From UBA4781 sp963556045 (lineage in GTDB: Bacteria > Chloroflexota > Anaerolineae > Anaerolineales > Anaerolineaceae): a stretch of DNA of 64,000 nucleotides. Location of the stretch: NCBI GenBank assembly GCA_963556045.3, contig CAUVYA020000002.1:2046001-2110000 (forward strand), in the 5' to 3' direction. The notes beneath the pieces were generated by a model, which was not told where the DNA came from, did not search any database, and worked only from the letters and a program-made list of their open reading frames with translations. Both the position numbers and the translations under genes were made by a program. Each line of letters begins with the position of its first letter. Position 1 is the first letter of the stretch. Below, in pieces: positions 7,958-14,309 of this stretch.

Positions 7958-8578
7958 TTAGGAACCAATACGGTTGTGTTTATCGTAATTCAGCAGGCGG
8001 TTGATAAAAGCAGATTGGTTGGATTGGTATCTGGGCTGGTCGCGCATGACGATTCCAACAATGGTCGCGCCTGTTTTCTGAAAGCGCTCCACAATGGCTT
8101 GCGTGGCTTCAGATTTTGCGTAGCTTGGGTTGATGAGCAATACAACCCCATCTACCTGCGCAGCCAGTAAAGTCGCTTCGTTGAAGAAGAAAGCAGGTCC
8201 GTGAATGAATATCTTTTCATACTGCTGTTTTAATTGCTTGATCAGATTGCTCATTTCTTTTGTCCCGATCAAGTCTTTTGTTTCGGTCGGCATGATACCG
8301 CTGGTGATCACATGCAGATTGTCGCCGATCAACTTATGCATGATTGCTCCAGCAGAGCGTTGTCCCTGCAGTACATCACTTAACCCAACTCTGTTAGGCA
8401 GCTCAAAAACACGATGGATCACCGGACGGTTGAGATCGGCATCCATCAGCAATGTTTTCTTCCCAGATTGAGCGACCATGGCAGCCAGGTCGGCAGCAAT
8501 AGAAGCATTATTGGTATAGGTCCTCGTACTGGTAACCAACATGGACTGAATGTGTTTCGTCTCTTTTAAAGTATCCAT
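7958..8578 (-). CDS. BY-kinase/CpsD-like P-loop protein with lost Walker A (pseudo-ATPase)
   Basis: 206 residues with the fold signature of bacterial tyrosine kinases/CpsD: Walker A' 'TLLMDADLNRP', 'HRVFELPNRVGLSDVLQGQ' and 'VDGVVLLINPSYAKSEATQ' are well conserved. The Walker A loop, normally ending GEGKS/T, reads 'TSTRTYTNNAS' with no Gly-Lys, and the Walker B 'IIDTPP' is replaced by 'FIHGPA'. The C-terminus lacks a tyrosine cluster and there is no membrane part, so nucleotide hydrolysis is unlikely. It is the last gene of the minus-strand peptide locus, about 120 nt after the last 43-residue peptide. An inverted repeat TACCAA/TTGGTA (8635-8658) lies upstream. A scaffold or regulatory role is inferred. 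Confidence 0.7.
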   Translation of the reverse strand: MDTLKETKHIQSMLVTSTRTYTNNASIAADLAAMVAQSGKKTLLMDADLNRPVIHRVFELPNRVGLSDVLQGQRSAGAIMHKLIGDNLHVITSGIMPTETKDLIGTKEMSNLIKQLKQQYEKIFIHGPAFFFNEATLLAAQVDGVVLLINPSYAKSEATQAIVERFQKTGATIVGIVMRDQPRYQSNQSAFINRLLNYDKHNRIGS

Positions 8579-8698
8579 TAATTAATATCCATAAAACATT
8601 AAATGTAAGAACTAATATCTTTTAGCAAGTTTGATACCAAAATGTTGAAGAGGTTGGTACTTCTTGCTTAATAATGTACTGATAAATATGCGATCTTA

Positions 8699-8830
8699 TT
8701 AGCGACCGATGCCGATGGTTGAATTGGGGGCGCCGGCTGCCAGAACGAACAGAGCGATGCTGAGGATGACGAGCAGAAGCTGACCCTTTTGTCCTGCGAA
8801 GGTGCTGATCTTATTGGTTAGGTTCTTCAT
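8699..8830 (-). CDS. 43-residue hydrophobic peptide, copy 1 (most distal in the operon)
   Basis: Starts 'MKNLTNKISTFAGQKGQ', has one hydrophobic span 'LLLVILSIALFVLAAGA' and ends 'PNSTIGIGR'. The ATG is preceded by AAAGGAGAAATAATC, a strong ribosome-binding site. It is too short for routine ORF calling, but six copies with the same protein sequence and independent ribosome-binding sites make it credible. The layout (basic N-terminus, hydrophobic core, small-residue 'VLA-AGA', polar tail) suits either a membrane peptide or a signal peptide releasing a 9-12-residue tail. It follows an NHLP-like protein by 24 nt. No known family recognised. Confidence 0.75.
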   Translation of the reverse strand: MKNLTNKISTFAGQKGQLLLVILSIALFVLAAGAPNSTIGIGR

Positions 8831-8854
8831 GATTATTTCTCCTTTGATAGATAT

Positions 8855-9100
8855 TTATATGGCAGCCAGTTTTGCTGCGAATTCCTGCAGGGAAGAAGCC
8901 TGGATGGTGGAAACTTTATTCTGAGCGTCTTTGCTGAGGTTGAATTTTTCACCACTGTAGCCGCTGTTGATGGCTTTGGCGGGATCGGTTAGCAGCATGT
9001 TGCAGAAATTACGATTGATGACCGCGGCAGAGAGCAGGCGGCTGTATTCCTGGTTGTGTGAATTGCTGCTGTAGCTGTAATTTTCGATTTTCTTTAGCAT
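8855..9100 (-). CDS. NHLP/Os1348-like leader-type protein, copy 1
   Basis: 81 residues. The core 'RLLSAAVINRNFCNMLL', 'DPAKAINSGYSGEKF' and 'IQASSLQEFAAKLA' follows the nitrile-hydratase-leader-like pattern (F-x3-LL-x-DP-x2-A, Gly-Tyr, then an acidic/amphipathic helix) of the Os1348/NHLP clan, which serves as leader peptide in several RiPP systems. No core peptide follows the leader: the protein ends right after the helix. Ribosome-binding site TAGGAG. The DNA sequence is identical to the copy at 9776-10021. It lies between two 43-residue peptide genes. Family assignment is from pattern recognition and needs a profile search. Confidence 0.75.
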   Translation of the reverse strand: MLKKIENYSYSSNSHNQEYSRLLSAAVINRNFCNMLLTDPAKAINSGYSGEKFNLSKDAQNKVSTIQASSLQEFAAKLAAI

Positions 9101-9123
9101 AGTATCTACTCCTAAAAATGGTT

Positions 9124-9255
9124 TTATCGACCGATGCCGATGGTTGAATTGGGGGCGCCGGCTGCCAGAACGAACAGAGCGATGCTGAGGATGACGAGCA
9201 GAAGCTGCCCTTTTTGTCCTGCGAAGGTGCTGATCTTATTGGTTAGGTTCTTCAT
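9124..9255 (-). CDS. 43-residue hydrophobic peptide, copy 2
   Basis: Same protein as the other five copies. DNA changes are silent (final Arg codon CGA, and AAA GGG for Lys-Gly). Ribosome-binding site AAGGAGAAC. Located 23 nt upstream of an NHLP-like gene. Confidence 0.75.
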   Translation of the reverse strand: MKNLTNKISTFAGQKGQLLLVILSIALFVLAAGAPNSTIGIGR

Positions 9256-9291
9256 GATTTTGTTCTCCTTGATATGGTTAGGTGTATCGGT

Positions 9292-9423
9292 TTAGCGACC
9301 GATGCCGATGGTTGAATTGGGGGCGCCAGCAGCGAGTACGAACAATGCGATGCTGAGGATGACGAGCAATAGCTGACCCTTTTGTCCTGCGAAGGTGCTG
9401 ATCTTGTTGGTTAGGTTTTTCAT
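9292..9423 (-). CDS. 43-residue hydrophobic peptide, copy 3 (most diverged DNA)
   Basis: Identical protein to the other copies, yet about ten silent differences from copy 1 (for example GCA TTG TTC GTA CTC GCT GCT in the hydrophobic core). This shows that the amino-acid sequence, not only the DNA, is being kept. Ribosome-binding site AAAGGAG. Confidence 0.75.
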   Translation of the reverse strand: MKNLTNKISTFAGQKGQLLLVILSIALFVLAAGAPNSTIGIGR

Positions 9424-9455
9424 GATTGGATTCTCCTTTGATAGATTGAGTTGAA

Positions 9456-9587
9456 TTAGCGACCGATGCCGATGGTTGAATTGGGGGCGCCGGCTGCCAG
9501 CACGAACAGAGCGATGCTGAGGATGACGAGCAGAAGCTGACCCTTTTGTCCTGCGAAAGTGCTGATCTTGTTGGTTAAGTTCTTCAT
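9456..9587 (-). CDS. 43-residue hydrophobic peptide, copy 4
   Basis: Identical protein. Silent changes include TTA for Leu4, ACT for Thr10 and GTG in the hydrophobic core. Its 32-nt spacers on both sides, including the ribosome-binding site AAAGGAG, are nearly the same as those of copy 3, so the copies arose by tandem duplication. Confidence 0.75.
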   Translation of the reverse strand: MKNLTNKISTFAGQKGQLLLVILSIALFVLAAGAPNSTIGIGR

Positions 9588-9619
9588 GATTGGATTCTCC
9601 TTTGATAGATTGAGTTGAA

Positions 9620-9751
9620 TTAGCGACCGATGCCGATGGTTGAATTGGGGGCGCCGGCTGCCAGAACGAACAGAGCGATGCTGAGGATGACGAGCAGAAG
9701 CTGACCCTTTTGTCCTGCGAAGGTGCTGATCTTATTGGTTAGGTTCTTCAT
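9620..9751 (-). CDS. 43-residue hydrophobic peptide, copy 5
   Basis: DNA identical to copy 1 at 8699-8830, being part of the 921-bp-offset duplication. Preceded by AAAGGAGAAATAATC and followed by copies 4 and 3. It lies 24 nt downstream of the second NHLP-like gene. Confidence 0.75.
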   Translation of the reverse strand: MKNLTNKISTFAGQKGQLLLVILSIALFVLAAGAPNSTIGIGR

Positions 9752-9775
9752 GATTATTTCTCCTTTGATAGATAT

Positions 9776-10021
9776 TTATATGGCAGCCAGTTTTGCTGCG
9801 AATTCCTGCAGGGAAGAAGCCTGGATGGTGGAAACTTTATTCTGAGCGTCTTTGCTGAGGTTGAATTTTTCACCACTGTAGCCGCTGTTGATGGCTTTGG
9901 CGGGATCGGTTAGCAGCATGTTGCAGAAATTACGATTGATGACCGCGGCAGAGAGCAGGCGGCTGTATTCCTGGTTGTGTGAATTGCTGCTGTAGCTGTA
10001 ATTTTCGATTTTCTTTAGCAT
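9776..10021 (-). CDS. NHLP/Os1348-like leader-type protein, copy 2
   Basis: Nucleotide-identical to 8855-9100, so this is a very recent duplication or gene conversion. 81 residues, with the same leader-like core and no visible core peptide after it. The single Cys ('NFCNM') is present in both identical copies but replaced by Arg in the third, older paralog. Ribosome-binding site TAGGAG. Confidence 0.75.
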   Translation of the reverse strand: MLKKIENYSYSSNSHNQEYSRLLSAAVINRNFCNMLLTDPAKAINSGYSGEKFNLSKDAQNKVSTIQASSLQEFAAKLAAI

Positions 10022-10044
10022 AGTATCTACTCCTAAAAATGGTT

Positions 10045-10176
10045 TTATCGACCGATGCCGATGGTTGAGTTGGGGGCGCCGGCTGCCAGAACGAACAGAG
10101 CGATGCTGAGGATGACGAGCAATAGCTGCCCTTTTTGTCCTGCGAAGGTGCTGATCTTATTGGTTAGGTTCTTCAT
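10045..10176 (-). CDS. 43-residue hydrophobic peptide, copy 6 (first in the operon)
   Basis: Identical protein, with silent differences (AAC for Asn36, CTA TTG for Leu-Leu). Ribosome-binding site AAAGGAG. It follows the diverged NHLP-like gene by 23 nt and precedes the second one by 23 nt, continuing the alternating leader-protein/short-peptide order. Confidence 0.75.
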   Translation of the reverse strand: MKNLTNKISTFAGQKGQLLLVILSIALFVLAAGAPNSTIGIGR

Positions 10177-10199
10177 GATTATTTCTCCTTTGATGGTTT

Positions 10200-10448
10200 T
10201 TATTGAATGATTTTGGTAGCAAAATCTTCCAGGTTTGATGCATGGATAGCTTCCATTTTGGCTCTATCCTGCGCATTCACATTAAAAAATTCACCATGAT
10301 AGCCGGAATCAATGGCTTCACCCGGTGAAATGAGCAGGGATCGACGGAATCCCTCATTGATGACTGCCGCTGTCAATATGCGGCTGAATTCTGAATTTTT
10401 ATTTTGTACTGGTACGGGATTAAGATTGAGATTAAATGTCCTTAGCAT
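10200..10448 (-). CDS. NHLP/Os1348-like leader-type protein, diverged paralog
   Basis: 82 residues aligned along their length with the two 81-residue copies ('SRILTAAVINEGFRRSLL', 'PGEAIDSGYHGEFF', 'IHASNLEDFATKI'). The start is set at 10448 by the perfect AAGGAGG at about 10455-10461. The longer ORF reading is an artefact of the overlapping upstream gene. The start codon overlaps the end of the DUF5317 gene by 17 nt, so translation is probably coupled. This more diverged member is likely the parental gene of the array. Confidence 0.75.
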   Translation of the reverse strand: MLRTFNLNLNPVPVQNKNSEFSRILTAAVINEGFRRSLLISPGEAIDSGYHGEFFNVNAQDRAKMEAIHASNLEDFATKIIQ

Positions 10449-11034
10449 ATTCGACCTCCTTAGAATAGATTGGGGAGGGACTACCCAGGGACCAGAGAAG
10501 CAGGAACGACCCAATACCAATAAATATATCACCGACGCTGAATGCTGACCGATTTGAGAACCATTTTGGTAAAACAAAAATATCAGATAAAAACCACAAT
10601 TTCGTATCACTGACGGGCAGCAGGATGTCTTTCCCATACTCTACGCGTTCACCAATTGCCAGATCAACAGTGACCCCCTCTGGGATTAGTTTTTGAGCGG
10701 TTTCTGGGCTCAAAGGCATATATCCGTGATTGAATGCGATTACGATGAAATTTAAAAGCAGACCCAATCCCATCACTTTGATACCGGGCAGGTTTCGATT
10801 TTGCCAGACAAAAACAAGTAAAAAAAGCTGAGACCCTAATAAGATAAAAGGAATCCACGAATCAGGGATCATCACTCTGCTAGTTGCAAAATTAAATGCC
10901 AGCCATTGGGGTAAAAACGCAGCGAAAACAAGCCAAATCGATCTGACATGGATGTCTTGAAGTTTTGTGTGATGTATCCACGAGCGGATCACTCCTGCTC
11001 CGATACCCGCAATAACGGCGATAAGAAGGATCAT
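10432..11034 (-). CDS. DUF5317 membrane protein
   Basis: 200 residues with about five membrane spans. It matches the DUF5317 pattern: N-terminal hydrophobic 'IAVIAGIGAGVIRSW', the central block 'LLLNFIVIAFNHGYMPLSPE', then 'LSDIFVLPKWFSNRSAFSVG' followed by a last span. The biochemical role of the family is not known. It is the first well-supported gene of the minus-strand peptide operon and overlaps the first NHLP-like gene, suggesting a membrane partner (handling, immunity or sensing) of the peptides; that role is inference only. It has no clear ribosome-binding site of its own. Confidence 0.8.
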   Translation of the reverse strand: MILLIAVIAGIGAGVIRSWIHHTKLQDIHVRSIWLVFAAFLPQWLAFNFATSRVMIPDSWIPFILLGSQLFLLVFVWQNRNLPGIKVMGLGLLLNFIVIAFNHGYMPLSPETAQKLIPEGVTVDLAIGERVEYGKDILLPVSDTKLWFLSDIFVLPKWFSNRSAFSVGDIFIGIGSFLLLWSLGSPSPIYSKEVEYAKDI

Positions 11035-11038
11035 TTTT

Positions 11039-11239
11039 CTATATTACCCGCATATTTTTAATTTGCCATTCAATGTTGATGTGAACAGATGAATGTATTA
11101 ATCTTTTTACAATTAATCCATGCTTCAACATCATAATTTTTGTTAGCAATGCCCCCAGAATTTGTGGGGGCATTGCCAGGCGTTGAGGCAATTGTTCGGA
11201 GGGCATTTGATCAACAACCTCAATTTCCATGATTATCAT
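11039..11239 (-). CDS. Possible small protein in the leader of the peptide operon
   Basis: A 66-residue ORF ('MIIMEIEVVDQMPSEQLPQR' at its start) whose stop lies 4 nt before the DUF5317 start. There is no strong ribosome-binding site and no recognisable domain. A 12-bp perfect hairpin (11146-11176) lies inside it, so the region may be a structured 5' leader rather than a gene. Confidence 0.35.
   Translation of the reverse strand: MIIMEIEVVDQMPSEQLPQRLAMPPQILGALLTKIMMLKHGLIVKRLIHSSVHINIEWQIKNMRVI
11146..11176. other. Strong hairpin in the leader of the peptide operon
   Basis: GCAATGCCCCCA/TGGGGGCATTGC, 12 perfect base pairs with a 7-nt loop. No T-run follows on either strand, so it is not a standard terminator. 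It is about 110 nt upstream of the DUF5317 start and may be a regulatory RNA element or protein-binding site. Confidence 0.5.
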
Positions 11240-11383
11240 TTCTTTCGGACTGCAAAGGTGGCTTCAAATCGGAGCGATAATTTCACATTTGTGAAATATT
11301 ACGAGCGCTGTTGAATGATTTTTATGGATTAATCTATTAGAATTGTGTTCATGCGGAAAATAAATTGACGTATAGGAGCCATC

Positions 11384-12757
11384 ATGCAAAAAAAACTACC
11401 TCTCTGGACGAAGATCATCTATGGATCTGGCGATTTTGGATACAGCATGACAAACTCGATCATTGCAGCCTATTTTCTGTTGTTTCTCACAGATGTTGTG
11501 GGGATGTCAGCAGCTACGGCAGGCATTGCAATTTTGATCGGACGAACCTGGGATTATATCAATGACCCTCTTATCGGTAACATCTCTGATCGCACCAAAA
11601 CCCGCTGGGGCAGGCGGCGTCCATTTCTTTTATTTGGTGCAGTACCGTTTGCCATTACTTTTGCCATGCTGTGGTATAAACCTGCATTTGTTGACCAGAC
11701 AGCTCTGGCAGTTTATTACGCGCTTGCCTATATCCTGTATGATGCTGCCCAGACATTTGTGTTCATGCCGTATTTTGCTCTGACGCCTGAGTTGACGGAC
11801 GATTATGATGAAAGAACCTCGCTTACTTCCTATCGGATGGTTTATAACATCCTGGGTGGTTTGATCGCCTTTACCATTCCTCTCATGGTTGTGGGCAGTT
11901 TTTCTCCACAAAATGCTTCCAATGTTCAGAGGATGGGTATCATTTTTGGAGCGTTGAGCGCAATCCCTCTCTTTTTAATTTTCTTCAAGACGCGCGAAAC
12001 ACAGCATCCTGCCAAATACGAAAAACCCAATATCATCAATTCCATTAAAGTTGCATTGAAGAACAGACCTTTTGTATTGGGAGCTGTTGTGTATTTGGCT
12101 ACCTGGACATCCATGAATATCGTTCAAACGGTACTTCTGTATTATGTGAAATATGTATTGCTGCGAGAATCCATGAGCGATATTTTAATGGGAGCGATTT
12201 TCATCACTGCCATTGCTGCGCTCCCTCTTTGGAATTGGGTCTCGAAAAAACTGGATAAACGAAAAGCCTATGCTCTGGGTATCTCGTTCTGGGCGCTGGC
12301 TCAGGTACTGCTCATGACACTTACATCCTCAACACCCGTGGGCTGGGTCGTGGCGCTGTGCATCCTGGCAGGTATCGGCGTTTCAGCGGCACACGTACTG
12401 CCATGGGCAATGATCCCGGATGCTATTGAATATGGAGAATTGAATACGGGTGAACGCCATGAAGGTGTTTTTTATTCACTGGTAACTTTGATGGCGAAAG
12501 TTGCCTCTTCGATTGCCATTCCAATAACTGCTTTTGTTTTGGAATTGACGGGTTATATTCCCAATTCTTCCACGCAGCCGCAATCTGCGTTGAATGGTAT
12601 TCGCTTCCTGATCGGACCTGTTCCCGCTGTATGCCTGATCATTGGTATTGTTTTTGCATTGCGCTACCCACTGGAACGCAATGAATTTAATGAGATTGTC
12701 GGTAAGTTAAAGAAGCAGCGCGGAGAGGAAGAAGCAGAATCAGGTCTGGAGGATTGA
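11384..12757 (+). CDS. Glycoside/cation symporter, GPH (MelB-like) family
   Basis: 457 residues with twelve predicted spans. The N-terminal signature 'DYINDPLIGNISDRTKTRWG' plus 'RRRPFLL' is the GPH-family cation/sugar motif (Asp pair in helix 2, loop 2-3 arginines). 'MIPDAIEYGELNTGERHEG' near residue 345 is the second family signature. Expected to import glycosides, pentosides or hexuronides with Na+ or H+. TAGGAG precedes the ATG. Stands alone, divergent from the peptide operon. Substrate not predictable. Confidence 0.9.
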   Translation: MQKKLPLWTKIIYGSGDFGYSMTNSIIAAYFLLFLTDVVGMSAATAGIAILIGRTWDYINDPLIGNISDRTKTRWGRRRPFLLFGAVPFAITFAMLWYKPAFVDQTALAVYYALAYILYDAAQTFVFMPYFALTPELTDDYDERTSLTSYRMVYNILGGLIAFTIPLMVVGSFSPQNASNVQRMGIIFGALSAIPLFLIFFKTRETQHPAKYEKPNIINSIKVALKNRPFVLGAVVYLATWTSMNIVQTVLLYYVKYVLLRESMSDILMGAIFITAIAALPLWNWVSKKLDKRKAYALGISFWALAQVLLMTLTSSTPVGWVVALCILAGIGVSAAHVLPWAMIPDAIEYGELNTGERHEGVFYSLVTLMAKVASSIAIPITAFVLELTGYIPNSSTQPQSALNGIRFLIGPVPAVCLIIGIVFALRYPLERNEFNEIVGKLKKQRGEEEAESGLED

Positions 12758-12804
12758 TCTTTCTGGTAGAAAAACCATGAAAAGGGAAATACTGCTTCAT
12801 CCCA

Positions 12805-13686
12805 ATGAATGCAATGAATAAAGGGATGGGAACATTGAAGACCATGCTAATCCATTCCATTACGCCATTTTTGTGTTTGTTGCTGGGTGGTCTTCTGCTG
12901 CAGAGTTGTGCAGCGCCAACAACACCATCGCAGGCGCCGACTGCTGCGCTTTCTATGGAAGAACAGGTCGCAGCAACGCTGGCTGCCGTGGAGGTTGGGT
13001 TAACACAATCAACTGCAGCGGTAAAACAGGCGGACGCGGAAGTAAATATCCATTCTGTGGAAATAACCCAGGAAGTGCCTTCAGTAAACTATGAGGAACA
13101 CGATCTAAATCCCCCGCAAATCCCCGATGAACATTATATTTATAATATCTGGGGGCACAGGCAGTATTTCCCGATCGGTTGTGAAGCATCTGCTGCCATG
13201 GATTGGGCGCGTTATTTTGGGGTTGAGGTTAACGAGTTCAATTTCCAGTACCAGCTTCCCCAGTCTGATAATCCGGATGTGGGTTTTGTTGGCAGTGTGG
13301 AAGGACCCTGGGGGCAGGTGCCTCCGTATGCCTATGGGGTGCACGCCGCTCCTGTGGCACAGGTGCTGCGGGAGCAGTACGCAATGGATGCGTGGGGGGT
13401 GAAAGATTTTACACTGGAACAGCTCAAAGAGGAATTGGCTGCCGACCGTCCGGTGATTGCCTGGGTGATCGGGAATGTGGTGTGGGGTGAGCCGTATGAA
13501 TACACTGATGAGCAGGGCAATACCACCACAGTTGCTGCCTTTGAGCACGTTGTCATTGTGACCGGTTATTCAAGCGACACCATCCGCTATATGAACAACG
13601 GAAAATTTTATGATATTCCGACCGAATATTTCCTTAATTCCTGGCGGGTGCTCGGGAATATGGTTGTGTACCTGCGGTCTGAATAA
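12805..13686 (+). CDS. Secreted C39-like cysteine peptidase lipoprotein
   Basis: 293 residues. A lipoprotein signal ends 'LLGGLLLQSC'. Next come an Ala/Thr-rich linker and, from about residue 110, a papain-like C39_2 domain: catalytic Cys in 'FPIGCEASAAMDWARYFG', His in 'AFEHVVIVTGY' and the following 'IRYMNNGKFYDIP'. It probably acts at the outer face of the membrane on proteins or peptides. It is not the transporter-fused C39 that cleaves double-glycine leaders and is 2 kb from the peptide array on the other strand, so a link to it is speculative. Confidence 0.8.
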   Translation: MNAMNKGMGTLKTMLIHSITPFLCLLLGGLLLQSCAAPTTPSQAPTAALSMEEQVAATLAAVEVGLTQSTAAVKQADAEVNIHSVEITQEVPSVNYEEHDLNPPQIPDEHYIYNIWGHRQYFPIGCEASAAMDWARYFGVEVNEFNFQYQLPQSDNPDVGFVGSVEGPWGQVPPYAYGVHAAPVAQVLREQYAMDAWGVKDFTLEQLKEELAADRPVIAWVIGNVVWGEPYEYTDEQGNTTTVAAFEHVVIVTGYSSDTIRYMNNGKFYDIPTEYFLNSWRVLGNMVVYLRSE

Positions 13687-13688
13687 TG

Positions 13689-14072
13689 TTATGCGGTAAC
13701 TGTATCGTCTGATAGGAAGGTGTTCAGGATCACGGAGACAATACTGACTACCACCGAACCCAGCACGGCGTCCCAAAAATTTCCAACATAAAAGCCAACG
13801 TTGAACCAGTTCTGCGCGATATTGCTTGCCAGCATGAAGGAAAGGGCGTTAATGATGATGGTGAATAATCCCAGGGTCAGGATGATCAATGGACAGGAGA
13901 GCACTTTGAGGAGAGGGCGGATGATCGCATTGACCAATCCCAGGATGAGTGCCATGACCGCGTACACTTTCCACGCTTCTGTTCCTTGAACGGTGATGCC
14001 GGGTACCAGATAGGCTGCCACGAATAATGCCAGAGATGTGAAAAACCAACGAATTATTAATTTCATTTTCAT
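13689..14072 (-). CDS. Phage holin family 4 / YvlD-like membrane protein
   Basis: 127 residues, four spans. 'RWFFTSLALFVAAYLVPGI' followed by 'ALILGLVNAIIRPLLKVLS' and 'PLIILTLGLFTIIINALSF' is the PF04020 pattern. Despite the domain name these are ordinary chromosomal membrane proteins, often linked to envelope stress. Convergent with the upstream peptidase gene, with only 2 nt between stops. Confidence 0.85.
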   Translation of the reverse strand: MKMKLIIRWFFTSLALFVAAYLVPGITVQGTEAWKVYAVMALILGLVNAIIRPLLKVLSCPLIILTLGLFTIIINALSFMLASNIAQNWFNVGFYVGNFWDAVLGSVVVSIVSVILNTFLSDDTVTA

Positions 14073-14309
14073 TTCCTCATAAAATTTACTTTCGCTTCAT
14101 TCAATTATATAATGTCCGAGGCTGGTAATGGTAACTGTGGTGCTGATTTTTACATTTTATTAATCTTGGTGTTCGCTCTGCTTTTTGCAGTCTTTTAAGC
14201 AATGGAGCGCAGGAGTCGGAATATGGAAGAACGGATCGCTTTATTCATCCTGCTCTTGTAAATCGCGATCTCAGTTTGCTGTTCTAGCGGAAAAGAAGGA
14301 GTTTTTATC

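Larger units (their letters stand above)
8698..10068. repeat. Long direct duplication (offset 921 bp) within the peptide array
   Basis: About 450 bp at 8698-9147 recur at 9619-10068, covering a whole 43-residue peptide gene, a whole NHLP-like gene and the start of the next peptide gene. The first differences appear inside the next peptide gene and are silent. Peptide copies 3 and 4 lie between the two halves. Confidence 0.8.

Noticed and set aside
8699..10176. 43-residue peptides as type IV or Flp pilins
   Set aside because: KGQLLLVIL resembles a prepilin cleavage site, but the conserved Glu5 is missing and no prepilin peptidase or assembly ATPase is nearby.
12805..13686. C39-like peptidase as the maturation protease of the peptide array
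   Set aside because: It is a secreted lipoprotein without transporter domains, on the other strand and 1.6 kb beyond the operon start, and the NHLP-like proteins have no double-Gly cleavage site.
13689..14072. Prophage, suggested by the 'holin' protein
   Set aside because: PF04020 proteins are common chromosomal membrane proteins and no other phage gene is present.
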